Shown here piece by piece: positions 34,798 through 44,123 of a stretch of DNA of 64,000 nucleotides. The notes beneath the pieces are model-generated. The model worked only from the letters and a program-made list of their open reading frames with translations, did not search any database and was not told where the DNA came from. Position 1 is the first letter of the stretch, and each line of letters begins with the position of its first letter. Source of the DNA: Vallitalea sp. (lineage in GTDB: Bacteria; Bacillota; Clostridia; Lachnospirales; Vallitaleaceae). A program made the translations under genes and the position numbers. The stretch spans positions 18,404 to 82,403 of the forward strand of contig JAOASG010000020.1 of assembly GCA_025210235.1 (NCBI GenBank), in the 5' to 3' direction.

Positions 34798-35996
34798 TTG
34801 CCGATGATGAGACTATTATTCGTAAAGGGCTTAGAAGCCTTATTGAAGATAATTTTAAAGAATTAAAGGTTGTGTGTGAAGCAGAAGATGGGGAAATAGC
34901 TTATAATAATGCAATTAAATATGAGCCAGATATTTTACTTGTAGACATTTGTATGCCATTTATAGATGGGATACAACTCATACAAAAACTTAATGAAAAA
35001 TTATACAATAGTATTATAATTGTTATAACAGGACATGATGAATTTCAATATGCTCAAAAGGCCGTAAGGTTAGAAGTATTTGATTACCTATTGAAGCCGG
35101 TTAGGAAAGAAGTATTTAATTCAGTTATTAAAAGAGCAATTGAAAAATTAAATGTTAATAAATCAAGTAACCAATATCTTAATTGGGCACAAAATCAATT
35201 AAATAAGAATGGGGAATATTTGAAAGAAAAATTTGTGAACGATTGGCTTTTGGGCGAATTATCGAGTGAATATATTAAGGAACAGAAGGAATATTTAAAT
35301 TTAAAGTTAGCGGATAATTCTAATGTAATGATAATAAAAATTATTGAAAGTATTAAGCAAGATAAAATATTATCTAAATGGGACAGACAGTTATTATGTT
35401 TTGCAGTTAAAAATATAGTGGAAGAAATTTTATGTAATTATACTCCAAACATTGTCTTACAAGATAGAAAAGAAAATATAGTTTCAGTATTTTGTAATGA
35501 TATTAAAGAGAAAAACCATTATTATAACATAGAAAAAGAAATCAGTAATTCTATTAATAAGTATTTAGATAGAGAGGTTATTATACATATAAAAATAATA
35601 AAAAAAGGATTAAATGAATTACCTCAAATATATCAAGAATTAAAGAAAAGAGTTGACAAAGAGAATAATTTAACGCCTATTGTGTTGTTATGCAAAAAAT
35701 ATATTGATAATCATTATAATGAAATAAATCTTACGCTTCAACAAGTAGCAGATCATTTGCAAATTAGTCCTTCTTATATTAGTCGATTATTAAGACAGGA
35801 ATTAGGAATAACTTTTATTGAATACCTTACAAATGTTAGGACAGAAAAAGCCATTGAATTAATGCATAATCCATCTATTAAATTATATGAAATTGCAGAG
35901 CTAGTAGGATATAGTAATCAGCATTATTTTAGCACTTCATTTAAAAAAGTTATGAAGACTTCACCTAATAAATACAGGAAGGGGATAAGTAATTGA
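34782..35996 (+). CDS. AraC-type response regulator (second system)
   Basis: This is the partner of the overlapping kinase. The receiver domain (residues 1-120) has acidic pocket ADDE, phospho-acceptor Asp55 in ILLVDICMPFIDG and the Lys of YLLKPVRKEVF. The AraC DNA-binding domain is at about 300-400 (LQQVADHLQISPSYISRLL and IAELVGYSNQHYFSTSF). The length of 404 residues is shorter than the first system's regulator because the linker is reduced. It probably controls the Rbs-like importer beginning at 37133. The start ATG 34782 lies within the kinase gene. Confidence 0.92.
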   Translation: MWEVMIADDETIIRKGLRSLIEDNFKELKVVCEAEDGEIAYNNAIKYEPDILLVDICMPFIDGIQLIQKLNEKLYNSIIIVITGHDEFQYAQKAVRLEVFDYLLKPVRKEVFNSVIKRAIEKLNVNKSSNQYLNWAQNQLNKNGEYLKEKFVNDWLLGELSSEYIKEQKEYLNLKLADNSNVMIIKIIESIKQDKILSKWDRQLLCFAVKNIVEEILCNYTPNIVLQDRKENIVSVFCNDIKEKNHYYNIEKEISNSINKYLDREVIIHIKIIKKGLNELPQIYQELKKRVDKENNLTPIVLLCKKYIDNHYNEINLTLQQVADHLQISPSYISRLLRQELGITFIEYLTNVRTEKAIELMHNPSIKLYEIAELVGYSNQHYFSTSFKKVMKTSPNKYRKGISN

Positions 35997-36964
35997 ATGA
36001 GGAGAAGAAATCTAAATGGAAATGGATAATTATAGCATGTATTTTGCTATTAGGGATTGTTTCCTATAGAATGCCTAAACTAGTAAATGAAAACGAAGAA
36101 GACCAAATTAAGTATTTAATTGGTGTATCTCAAAGCAATTTAATAGAACCATGGAGAATTATGCTTAATAGGGAGATAAAACAAGAATCAAAAAAAAATG
36201 AAGACATACGTGTAATATTCACAGATGCTACTAATAACAATGAAAAGCAAGTGAGTGATATCGAAGAGTTAGTTGATCAGGGAATTGATTTATTAATTAT
36301 ATCACCTAATGATACAGAGGATTTAACATTTGCTATAAAACAAGTGTATCAAAAAATACCTGTTATTGTAGTAGCTAGAGATATTCAAGGGGAAGATTAT
36401 ACATTATTTATTGGTCCAAATAATAAGGAAATAGGTAAAAAAGCTGGCCAATACGTAGTTGATATGTTAGGAGATCAAGGCGGAAATATTATTGAAATAC
36501 AGGGAGCATCTAACTCACCACCAGTAAGAGAGCGAAGTGAAGGATTTAAAGAAGAGATATCTAATAATGATAATATCAATATTGTTGATACATTAGTGGC
36601 AGATTGGCTTAGAGATAAGGCTGAAGATAAGCTAAAAGAAGTTATTATGAGACATGATAAAATTGATGTTATTTTTGCGCATAACGATGCAATGGCTTAT
36701 GGTGCCTATATTGCTGCTAAGAAATATAGAATAAATGGAATAAGATTTATTGGTATTGATGGTTTAGCTGGAGAAAAAGGAGGAATTGAACTAGTAAAAG
36801 ATGGAATATTAGAATGTACTTTTACATCACCAACTGGTGGAAAAGAAGCTATACAATATGCAATTAAAATATTAAATAATGAGAAAGAAATACCTAAAAA
36901 GATTGAATTAAAGAGTGAGATAATAACAAAAAGTTTTATTGAAATTAATGAATCTAATAGGTAG
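35993..36964 (+). CDS. Membrane-anchored sugar-binding protein of the kinase operon
   Basis: This is a ribose-binding-type (periplasmic_binding family 4) protein held by an uncleaved N-terminal helix (about 11-25) rather than a lipid anchor. It begins at TTG inside the regulator's stop (TTGA overlap), so it is translationally coupled to the kinase pair. Key stretches are IGVSQSNLIEPWR, ELVDQGIDLLIISPND, FIGPNNKEIGKKAGQYV and HNDAMAYGAYIAAKKY. It aligns along its whole length with the importer's binding protein at 39768. A sensory, not transport, role is inferred from the operon and anchor. In B. subtilis and related bacteria such proteins feed LytS/YesM-type kinases. Confidence 0.85.
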   Translation: MNEEKKSKWKWIIIACILLLGIVSYRMPKLVNENEEDQIKYLIGVSQSNLIEPWRIMLNREIKQESKKNEDIRVIFTDATNNNEKQVSDIEELVDQGIDLLIISPNDTEDLTFAIKQVYQKIPVIVVARDIQGEDYTLFIGPNNKEIGKKAGQYVVDMLGDQGGNIIEIQGASNSPPVRERSEGFKEEISNNDNINIVDTLVADWLRDKAEDKLKEVIMRHDKIDVIFAHNDAMAYGAYIAAKKYRINGIRFIGIDGLAGEKGGIELVKDGILECTFTSPTGGKEAIQYAIKILNNEKEIPKKIELKSEIITKSFIEINESNR

Positions 36965-36972
36965 CTTAGATG

Positions 36973-37013
36973 AAAGTAACCTCATAAATGTATAATATGA
37001 AGTTACTTTTTTT
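36973..37013 (+). terminator. Terminator of the second kinase operon
   Basis: AAAGTAAC (36973-36980) pairs with GTTACTTT (37002-37009), loop 21, then TTTT. Confidence 0.6.
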
Positions 37014-37132
37014 ATATAGGTTCTACATAAAGTAAATGAGATAGAAGTTGTAGAAGATATTATAAAAGTTTACGTTTTATTGTAAATACATTTTTTCAAA
37101 AATATTGTAGAATAATTTTGGAGGTGAGAATA

Positions 37133-38671
37133 GTGCATAAGAAACCAATATTAAAAATGAAAAATATTAGTAAGAATTTTGGATGTGTAAAAGCACTTCA
37201 AAATGTAAGTATAGAGCTCTATAGTGGAGATGTTTTAGCTCTAATGGGTGAAAATGGAGCAGGAAAGTCAACTTTAATGAATGTTTTATGTGGAGCTATA
37301 ACCAGTTATGAAGGAGAAATATTCATTGAAGGTAATTTGATAAAAATGCATTCGCCAACAACATCAAGAAATGCTGGAATAGCTATGATTCATCAAGAAT
37401 TGCAATTAGTTCCAGAGTTAACGGTAGCAGAAAATATTTATTTAGGTAGAGAACCTAGAAACTTTTTTGGACTTGTAGATAATAAAAAGATGAATCAGAT
37501 GTGTGAAAAATATCTTAATGCACTTGAACTTAATATTAATCCTAGTGTACAAATAAAAAATTTGCGTATTGGAGAGCAACAGCTTATTGAAATAGCAAAA
37601 GCACTATCATTAAATGCTAATATACTTATTATGGATGAGCCTACATCTGCATTAAGTAAAGCAGAGTCTCAAAAATTATTTAAAATAGTAAATAAGTTAT
37701 CAAATGAAGGGGTAGCGATTATTTATATTACCCATCGTATGGAAGAAATTTTTGCAATAACAAATAGAGTTACAGTAATGCGAGATGGTCAATATATTGG
37801 AACAGTAAATACTGTAGATGTAAGTAAAGATGATATTATAGCAATGATGGTAGGTCGTACATTATCAGAATTATTCCCAAAAGAGATAATACCAAGAGGA
37901 GATAAAATTTTAGAGGTTAAGAATTTGAATTTTTATCCAAAGGAATACCAATCAAGTAGAGCTTTGAGAGATATTTCTTTTGATTTACATAAAGGTGAAG
38001 TTCTAGGAATTGCGGGATTAATGGGAGCTGGCAGATCTGAATTATTTGACTGTATTTTTGGGTTAAATTATAAACAAACTGAGTGCGAAATGTTTATTGA
38101 GGGTAATAAAGTTACCATTAAAAAACCGTTGGATGCTATTAATAATAAAATAGCATATGTAACAGAAGATAGAAAAGACCAAGGATTAGTACTTTGTCGT
38201 TCAATTGGTGAGAATATGTCTTTTCCACTGTTAAATAAATATAGTAAAAGAATGTTTATGGATACTAAGAAAGAAAAAAAAGATTGGGATCTTCAAATGA
38301 AGAATTTACGAATTAAGGCGCCAACATATTATTCATTAGTAAGTAGTTTAAGTGGGGGAAATCAACAAAAAGTTATTCTTGGTAGATGGTTATTAACTCG
38401 TCCGAATATTTTATTACTAGATGAGCCAACTAGAGGAATTGATGTGGGAGCAAAATCAGAGATTTACCGTTTAATTAATAAACTTGCTAGTGAGGGCATG
38501 GGTATTATTGTTATATCATCAGAACTACCTGAGATTATTGGAGTTTCTGATCGTATTATAACATTATGTGAAGGAAAAGTAACAGGTGAATTTATGAGGG
38601 ATGATTTTTCACAAGAAAAAATATTAGAAGCAGCAACACTAACTAAGGAAGGTGATCTATGTGCAATCTAA
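37133..38671 (+). CDS. Sugar ABC importer ATP-binding protein (RbsA/MglA type)
   Basis: This double-ATPase subunit powers uptake by the permease and binding protein that follow. It starts at GTG, 8 bases after GGAGGTG. The first cassette has Walker A GENGAGKST (residues 39-47), signature LRIGEQQLIEIAKAL and Walker B ILIMDEPTSAL. The second has the degenerate Walker A GLMGAGRSE usual for this class, signature LSGGNQQKVILGRWL and LLLDEPTRGIDVG. The length of 512 residues is standard. The gene overlaps the permease gene by 11 bases. The substrate is probably a monosaccharide, but not necessarily ribose. Confidence 0.93.
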   Translation: MHKKPILKMKNISKNFGCVKALQNVSIELYSGDVLALMGENGAGKSTLMNVLCGAITSYEGEIFIEGNLIKMHSPTTSRNAGIAMIHQELQLVPELTVAENIYLGREPRNFFGLVDNKKMNQMCEKYLNALELNINPSVQIKNLRIGEQQLIEIAKALSLNANILIMDEPTSALSKAESQKLFKIVNKLSNEGVAIIYITHRMEEIFAITNRVTVMRDGQYIGTVNTVDVSKDDIIAMMVGRTLSELFPKEIIPRGDKILEVKNLNFYPKEYQSSRALRDISFDLHKGEVLGIAGLMGAGRSELFDCIFGLNYKQTECEMFIEGNKVTIKKPLDAINNKIAYVTEDRKDQGLVLCRSIGENMSFPLLNKYSKRMFMDTKKEKKDWDLQMKNLRIKAPTYYSLVSSLSGGNQQKVILGRWLLTRPNILLLDEPTRGIDVGAKSEIYRLINKLASEGMGIIVISSELPEIIGVSDRIITLCEGKVTGEFMRDDFSQEKILEAATLTKEGDLCAI

Positions 38672-39683
38672 CAAAATGGTTCTAGATAACAAATTAAAGA
38701 CTAATATAAGTTCTAAAGAAATATTAAATTTTCTAAAAAGATTTCAAAGCTATATAGGATTAATTTTAGTGATTATAGTAGCTTCAATAATATGTGTTCG
38801 AAATGGGGAAAATTTATTTTTAGACGGTCCTAATTTTGCAAATATTATTAGAGCAGTATCAGAAAACGGTATTATTGCAATAGGGATGACACTTGTTATA
38901 TTATTAGGAGGTATTGATTTATCAGTTGGAGCTATCCTTGGAATAGTTGCAACAGGTGTAGCTGATTTAATGGTTAGAAAGAATTTTGGTCTAGTTGAAT
39001 CTATTATTATCGTTTTGCTTATTGGATTAGCATATGGTTTTTTTAATGGATATATATCATCAAAATTAAAAATTCAAGCATTTATTGTTACATTAGCAAC
39101 AATGAGTATTGCAAGAGGGTTTGCTAGAAGTTGGTCAGGAGGAGCAGGGATAGCAATACCTTATGGTGATGGAGAAGGGCTTGCACCGGAAGCTTTTTCA
39201 ATTCTGGGAGAAAGATTTTGGGGTATTCCTGTACCAGCAATTTGTTTTATAATACTTGGAATTATATTTACTATTTTACTTTCCAAAACGAAGTTTGGAA
39301 GACATGTATATGCTGTTGGGGGAAATGAGACAGCGGCACATTTATCTGGAATAAATGTGAATCGTGTTAAAGTTTTATGTTTTATGCTGTGTGGATTAAT
39401 GGCATCAATTGCGGGAATAATTCATGCTGCTCAACTAAGTCAAGGAGCGCCTAATGCTGGAATGGGATATGAATTAAATGCTGTGGCGGCAGTTTGTATT
39501 GGTGGAACAAGTTTGGCTGGAGGAAAAGGTACAATAATTGGAACTATTGTAGGAGCATTGACGTTAGGTGTTCTTGATAATATGTTAGGATTAAAAGGTA
39601 TTGATAGTAATACACAGTTGGTTGTAAAAGGGTTTATAATTATATTAGCAGTTTTTATGCAAGCAGATAGAAAACAAAACTAA
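38661..39683 (+). CDS. Sugar ABC importer permease (RbsC type)
   Basis: This is the membrane subunit, expected as a homodimer with the double ATPase. GTG 38661 has AAGGAAGG a few bases before it; GTG 38652 and ATG 38676 are alternatives. Family features include GMTLVILLGGIDLSVGAI, the cytoplasmic loop TKFGRHVYAVGGNETAAHLSGI (shown in part) and GAPNAGMGYELNAVAAVCIGG. Eight to ten membrane segments are predicted in about 340 residues. The operon order ATPase, permease, binding protein is the normal one for this class. Confidence 0.92.
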   Translation: MQSNKMVLDNKLKTNISSKEILNFLKRFQSYIGLILVIIVASIICVRNGENLFLDGPNFANIIRAVSENGIIAIGMTLVILLGGIDLSVGAILGIVATGVADLMVRKNFGLVESIIIVLLIGLAYGFFNGYISSKLKIQAFIVTLATMSIARGFARSWSGGAGIAIPYGDGEGLAPEAFSILGERFWGIPVPAICFIILGIIFTILLSKTKFGRHVYAVGGNETAAHLSGINVNRVKVLCFMLCGLMASIAGIIHAAQLSQGAPNAGMGYELNAVAAVCIGGTSLAGGKGTIIGTIVGALTLGVLDNMLGLKGIDSNTQLVVKGFIIILAVFMQADRKQN

Positions 39684-39767
39684 GTATAAATTTTATTATT
39701 TTTATGCTGATGCAACTAATAATAAATTTATAATAAAAAAGATTAAGAACAAGAAAGGGATGGGAAG

Positions 39768-40778
39768 ATGAAAAATTTTAAAAGATTTTTAAGCGTAATT
39801 ATGATAACAATGCTTATGGTCTCATTATCAGCTTGTCAATCTAAGCAAGCATCAACAAATAATACAGATAGTGAAAAAACTGAAGGGCAAACTACAAAAA
39901 AATATTTAATAGGTATGTCACAATGTAATGTAGGAGAACCTTGGCGTGTTGCTATGAATGATCAAATAAAAGCTGCAGCAAAAAAATATCCAGAATTTAA
40001 AGTTGTTTTTGCAGATGCAGCACAAGATAATTCAAAACAAGTTGCAGATATTGAAAATTTTATACAACAAAAAGTAGATTTATTAATTGCATCACCTAAC
40101 GAAGCAAAGCCTTTAACATCAGTTATCAAAAAAGCTTATGAAGCAGGAATACCTGTTATACTATTAGATAGAGGTATTGATGGAGATACATATACACAAT
40201 TTATTGGAGCTGATAATGTATTAATTGGAAAGCAATGTGGGGAATACATCGCAGATGTATTATTAAAAGATGGAGGAAATGTTCTTGAAATAAAAGGACT
40301 TGAAGGAACAACAGGTGGAATTGACAGAGACAATGGATTTAGAGAAGGAATTAAAAAGAATGATAAAGTTAAGATTGTTGGAGCTCAAAATGCTGATTGG
40401 CTTAGAGAAAAAGCTATTACAGTAACAGAAGAAATGCTTCAAACAAATGACAAAGTAGACTTAGTATTTGCTTTAAATGACCCAATGGCAGAAGGCGCTT
40501 ATATAGCCGCTAAAAATGCTGGTAGACTTGATGAAATGAAATTTGTTGGCGTAGATGGTTTGCCAACACCTGATGGTGGTATTAAGAGTATTATTGATGG
40601 AAGATTATCTTTAACTATGATTTATCCAACTGGTGGAGCAGAAGCAATAGAAAGTGCTTATAAATTATTAGTTAAAGGTGAAGAACTAGAAAAGAAAATA
40701 GTTCTTGGAACAGAAGTAATTACACCTGATAATGCTAAAGAAGTTTATAAAAGATTTGGTGGAAAACTAGACGAGTAA
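39768..40778 (+). CDS. Sugar-binding lipoprotein of the Rbs-like importer
   Basis: This is the ligand-capturing subunit of the importer. The signal peptide ends in the lipobox LSAC (Cys near residue 23). The mature protein shows IGMSQCNVGEPWRVAMN, IENFIQQKVDLLIASPNEA, DRGIDGDTYTQFIGADN and FALNDPMAEGAYIAAKNAG, typical of the RbsB class. Length is 336 residues. It is clearly a paralogue of the membrane-anchored protein at 35993, so the two probably bind the same or closely related sugars. A bidirectional terminator follows. Confidence 0.93.
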   Translation: MKNFKRFLSVIMITMLMVSLSACQSKQASTNNTDSEKTEGQTTKKYLIGMSQCNVGEPWRVAMNDQIKAAAKKYPEFKVVFADAAQDNSKQVADIENFIQQKVDLLIASPNEAKPLTSVIKKAYEAGIPVILLDRGIDGDTYTQFIGADNVLIGKQCGEYIADVLLKDGGNVLEIKGLEGTTGGIDRDNGFREGIKKNDKVKIVGAQNADWLREKAITVTEEMLQTNDKVDLVFALNDPMAEGAYIAAKNAGRLDEMKFVGVDGLPTPDGGIKSIIDGRLSLTMIYPTGGAEAIESAYKLLVKGEELEKKIVLGTEVITPDNAKEVYKRFGGKLDE

Positions 40779-40813
40779 TATAAATATTTATAAATAAATA
40801 TATTAATTTAATT

Positions 40814-40845
40814 AAAATAAAGGCATGGGTATATGCCTTTATTTT
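40814..40845. terminator. Bidirectional terminator between convergent genes
   Basis: AAAATAAAGGCAT (40814-40826) and ATGCCTTTATTTT (40833-40845) form a perfect 13-bp stem with A and T tracts on either side, between the importer and the GNAT gene. Confidence 0.8.
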
Positions 40846-40919
40846 ATGTACTTATCTAATATAAAAGTTCTAGATAATTGTAAATCTAATAATCTTATTT
40901 ATTAGATAGGAGTATTCAT

Positions 40920-41417
40920 CTAATTTATTATCTTTTCATAACAATGGTAGGGCTCTTTTTTTCTTGGAAAATGTATATCAGAAACATAATTATAACCCAT
41001 TTTTACAAAGAGATTTTGGGCTCTTTTATTTTTAGAAAAGGTATCTAATTTAATAATTAAGATATCGTTTTCCTTTCCAAGAGTTTCAGCGTAACTTAAA
41101 AGTTTCATAGCTATACCATTTTTTCTGAATTTATCAGCAATAGCTAGTCTATGTACAATAAAATGTTTACCAGTAACACTCCAATTTACAGGTTTGTACT
41201 CGTCATCTTCTTTTGTAGTAATACACATAACACCTGCAATTTCGTTTTCAATTTCATAAACATACAGTTCATTAGAATTAATATCATTTATAAACATTTC
41301 TTTTGAGGGATATTCATCATCCCACTGATCGTTATTATCTTGTTTCATTACATTAACAGCTTCAATTTTAACTTTCATAATTGAATTTATATCATTTATA
41401 GTTGCTTTACGTATCAT
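40920..41417 (-). CDS. GNAT family N-acetyltransferase
   Basis: This protein would transfer an acetyl group from acetyl-CoA to an amine of unknown identity. ATG 41417 follows AAGGAGAA. The family fold shows MIRKATINDINSIMKV at the N-terminus, the acetyl-CoA loop RLAIADKFRKNGIAMKLL, and the closing LFVKMGYNYVSD. The length of 165 residues is usual. It stands alone on the minus strand inside the carbohydrate island and has no obvious tie to it. Confidence 0.88.
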   Translation of the reverse strand: MIRKATINDINSIMKVKIEAVNVMKQDNNDQWDDEYPSKEMFINDINSNELYVYEIENEIAGVMCITTKEDDEYKPVNWSVTGKHFIVHRLAIADKFRKNGIAMKLLSYAETLGKENDILIIKLDTFSKNKRAQNLFVKMGYNYVSDIHFPRKKEPYHCYEKIIN

Positions 41418-41662
41418 AATTTCTCCTTGGTATTTTTTATTTTTTATAAATAAATTATAATATAATTTACTTGTTCTTAGCAACACTAAATTAATGTGAA
41501 GATATATATAGTAACAACTATTGAACTATTATAATATTACTTAAAAAATTTATTAAATTACTTATTTATACTTTATAACATTTACATTGCAATATTTATA
41601 TATTTAGGGTAAGATAAAAAGCATATATAAACTAATGATTATTACAACTGGAGAATATATTA

Positions 41663-43885
41663 ATGAGTATAATAAAAAAGAAAAAGATTTATGTTACTTG
41701 GATTCTTTGTCATATTATCACAATTTTTCTTTCAATAGTAGTTACTGCTTTTATTGGTTATAATTTTAATGATCTAATGATGTATGAAATAAAGAAGAAT
41801 AATGAGCTAGTATTAAACCAATTTAAACAAACTGTAGATGATGAGTATAATCAAATAAAAGAATTAATATCAAAAACTGCTTTAAATCCCAAATTAATAC
41901 AAATAATAAATTATCAAAAACCATTATCAGGAGAACAAAGACTAAATATATATGAATTAATGAATGATATATATATTAAAAATAATAATAACAATATATA
42001 TATATTTTTTGACAAGATGGACTCTATAATAACACATGATAATTTTATGAATAGCAAAGATTATTTTGAGAACTATGTAAATAAGGATGTTTATGATTAT
42101 GAGAGTTGGTTAGTCTTGATGAAAAATAAGGGTAATAATAAATATCTTATTAATAAGGATAAAACTATTATATTTACAGAATCATTACCTTTATTTGGTA
42201 CTTATAAGGCCTTCGGGAAAATTTGTGTTAAATTAGATATTGAATCTATAATGGAATCCATACTTTTTTCTAACGAACAGATAAGTAGTTCACTAATTAT
42301 TGTTGATAAAGATAATAAAACTGTAGCGTCTACTACTGATTATAATATTGATGAAAATATCTATTCAAAGCTTAATAAAAGTAGTGATGTATTTATCAAA
42401 GATAATAGTATTATTTCTTATGTTACATCGAATAATAAACAGTGGAAATATATATATATAGTTAATAATAATATTTTTCAGCAACAAACAAAGGTTATAA
42501 TTAAGAGTATATTTATTGTTATTGCTTTTTATATATTAATTAGTAGTGCTTTAGTGTTTTTTATTAATAATATTAATTATAAACCAATTAAGAGAATTGT
42601 TAATACGATAAGTAATAATATCAATGAAGTAAAATACAATGAGATAGATACAATTAAATACTATGTAGATTTAATGGATGAGAAAAATAATAAAATTAAT
42701 ACATTCATTAATGAACAAAAAGATTTATTTAAGGAAGAATATATTAAGAAACTTTTATTGGGAGAAAATATTAATTATGAAAGTGAAATATTAGAGAAGA
42801 TTGGATTAGATTTCAAAACAGATTTATTTGTAGTTGCGCTAATACATATTGATAATACAATCAATGAACTTTTACTGCATGGTGATAATAACAATGAATT
42901 AGGAAAATTTATTATAACTAATATATTTGAAGAAGTATTTAATGAAGAAGACAAAGGAAATATAATTTATATAGACGGATTGTTGATAGGTTTAATAAAT
43001 TTGAATAATAAAAATAAACAGCAACTAGATAATAAGATAAAACAAGCAATTATATTTTTAAAAAAAAGATATAGTATAGAAATAACAGTTGTATTAAGTA
43101 ATGTACACAAAAGTCCATATAATATTACTTTAGCATATAAAGAAGTATTAGAAGCTATTAAGTATAAGTATATTTTAAATGGTAAAATAATTAATTATGA
43201 GGATGTTATAAGTGTCAATTATAAAGAAAAATATTACTATCCTATAAGTGTTGAAAGGCAGCTAACTAATTTTATAAAATCTGGTAACTATGAAAAGGCT
43301 ATACAGGTATTAGATAATATATTTGAAGAAAATTTTGAAAGAAATAATCTTTCTCCAAAAATGGCAAAGTCCTTAGTACTTGAATTATCAAGTACAATTA
43401 TTAAAATCTATAAGGATTCAGAAATAATAACTGAAGAAGAATTAATTAGTGAAGTTATGGAGTTAGAACAATTAATAAGCTATAGCAATATACCTGATAT
43501 CAAAAATAATATTAATAAAATGATTAAGGCTTACTTTGAAAGAATGAATGAATTCAACAAAAAAGCTGAAAATGATATTAAATATGACATCCAAAATTAT
43601 ATAACAAAACAAATAGAAAATCCTGACTTAAATATTACAGCTATTGCAGATCATTTTTCGCTTCATCCTTTTTATCTATCAAAAATATACAGAAAAGAAA
43701 ATAATGAAAGTATATTAGATACTATTACTAGGATTAGAATAGAAAAAGCAAAAGAATTATTAAAAGAAAATACAGTAAAAGAAGTGGCAATTAAAGTTGG
43801 GTATACTAATACAAGAACATTTACCAGAGGATTTAAAAAAATAGAAGGAGTAACACCTGGTATTTATAAGAAACAATATAAATAA
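41663..43885 (+). CDS. Membrane-spanning AraC-family transcriptional regulator
   Basis: This is a one-component sensor-regulator. Two membrane segments (about 11-32 and 283-304) enclose an external sensor of about 250 residues. A cytoplasmic middle region (305-630) has a degenerate cyclase-like pattern, and the last 105 residues form the AraC DNA-binding domain (ITAIADHFSLHPFYLSKIY and VAIKVGYTNTRTFTRGFK). Because it is tethered, it must contact DNA while in the membrane. The next gene, after a terminator, is the secreted lyase, which is its most likely target. The length is 740 residues. TGGAGAAT precedes the ATG. Confidence 0.88.
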   Translation: MSIIKKKKIYVTWILCHIITIFLSIVVTAFIGYNFNDLMMYEIKKNNELVLNQFKQTVDDEYNQIKELISKTALNPKLIQIINYQKPLSGEQRLNIYELMNDIYIKNNNNNIYIFFDKMDSIITHDNFMNSKDYFENYVNKDVYDYESWLVLMKNKGNNKYLINKDKTIIFTESLPLFGTYKAFGKICVKLDIESIMESILFSNEQISSSLIIVDKDNKTVASTTDYNIDENIYSKLNKSSDVFIKDNSIISYVTSNNKQWKYIYIVNNNIFQQQTKVIIKSIFIVIAFYILISSALVFFINNINYKPIKRIVNTISNNINEVKYNEIDTIKYYVDLMDEKNNKINTFINEQKDLFKEEYIKKLLLGENINYESEILEKIGLDFKTDLFVVALIHIDNTINELLLHGDNNNELGKFIITNIFEEVFNEEDKGNIIYIDGLLIGLINLNNKNKQQLDNKIKQAIIFLKKRYSIEITVVLSNVHKSPYNITLAYKEVLEAIKYKYILNGKIINYEDVISVNYKEKYYYPISVERQLTNFIKSGNYEKAIQVLDNIFEENFERNNLSPKMAKSLVLELSSTIIKIYKDSEIITEEELISEVMELEQLISYSNIPDIKNNINKMIKAYFERMNEFNKKAENDIKYDIQNYITKQIENPDLNITAIADHFSLHPFYLSKIYRKENNESILDTITRIRIEKAKELLKENTVKEVAIKVGYTNTRTFTRGFKKIEGVTPGIYKKQYK

Positions 43886-43918
43886 CCAAACTTACTTAGA
43901 AATAATATAAGTTTTTAT

Positions 43919-43960
43919 AGACAAAAGCAAATATAATATTTATATTTGCTTTTGTCTTAC
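43919..43960 (+). terminator. Terminator of the membrane AraC regulator
   Basis: A perfect 17-bp stem AGACAAAAGCAAATATA (43919-43935) with its complement at 43941-43957. The rest of the 238-base gap to 44123 holds a TTGACA at about 44002 without a well-placed -10. Confidence 0.75.
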
Positions 43961-44123
43961 TTAAAAATTGATATATAGTTTTAAAAAGATGGTTATAGTA
44001 AATTGACATTATCAAATAATTTGGTTATGGCAATTTCTTTTCTATGCGTATAAATTTATAATATATAAAAGCTTAATAGTATTAATGGGGTTATTAAGCA
44101 AAAAACTTAAAGGAGGAAGATTA

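Noticed and set aside
43961..44123. Promoter for the lyase at TTGACA near 44002
   Set aside because: The bases 17 downstream do not form a convincing -10, and TATAAT near 44057 lacks a matching -35.
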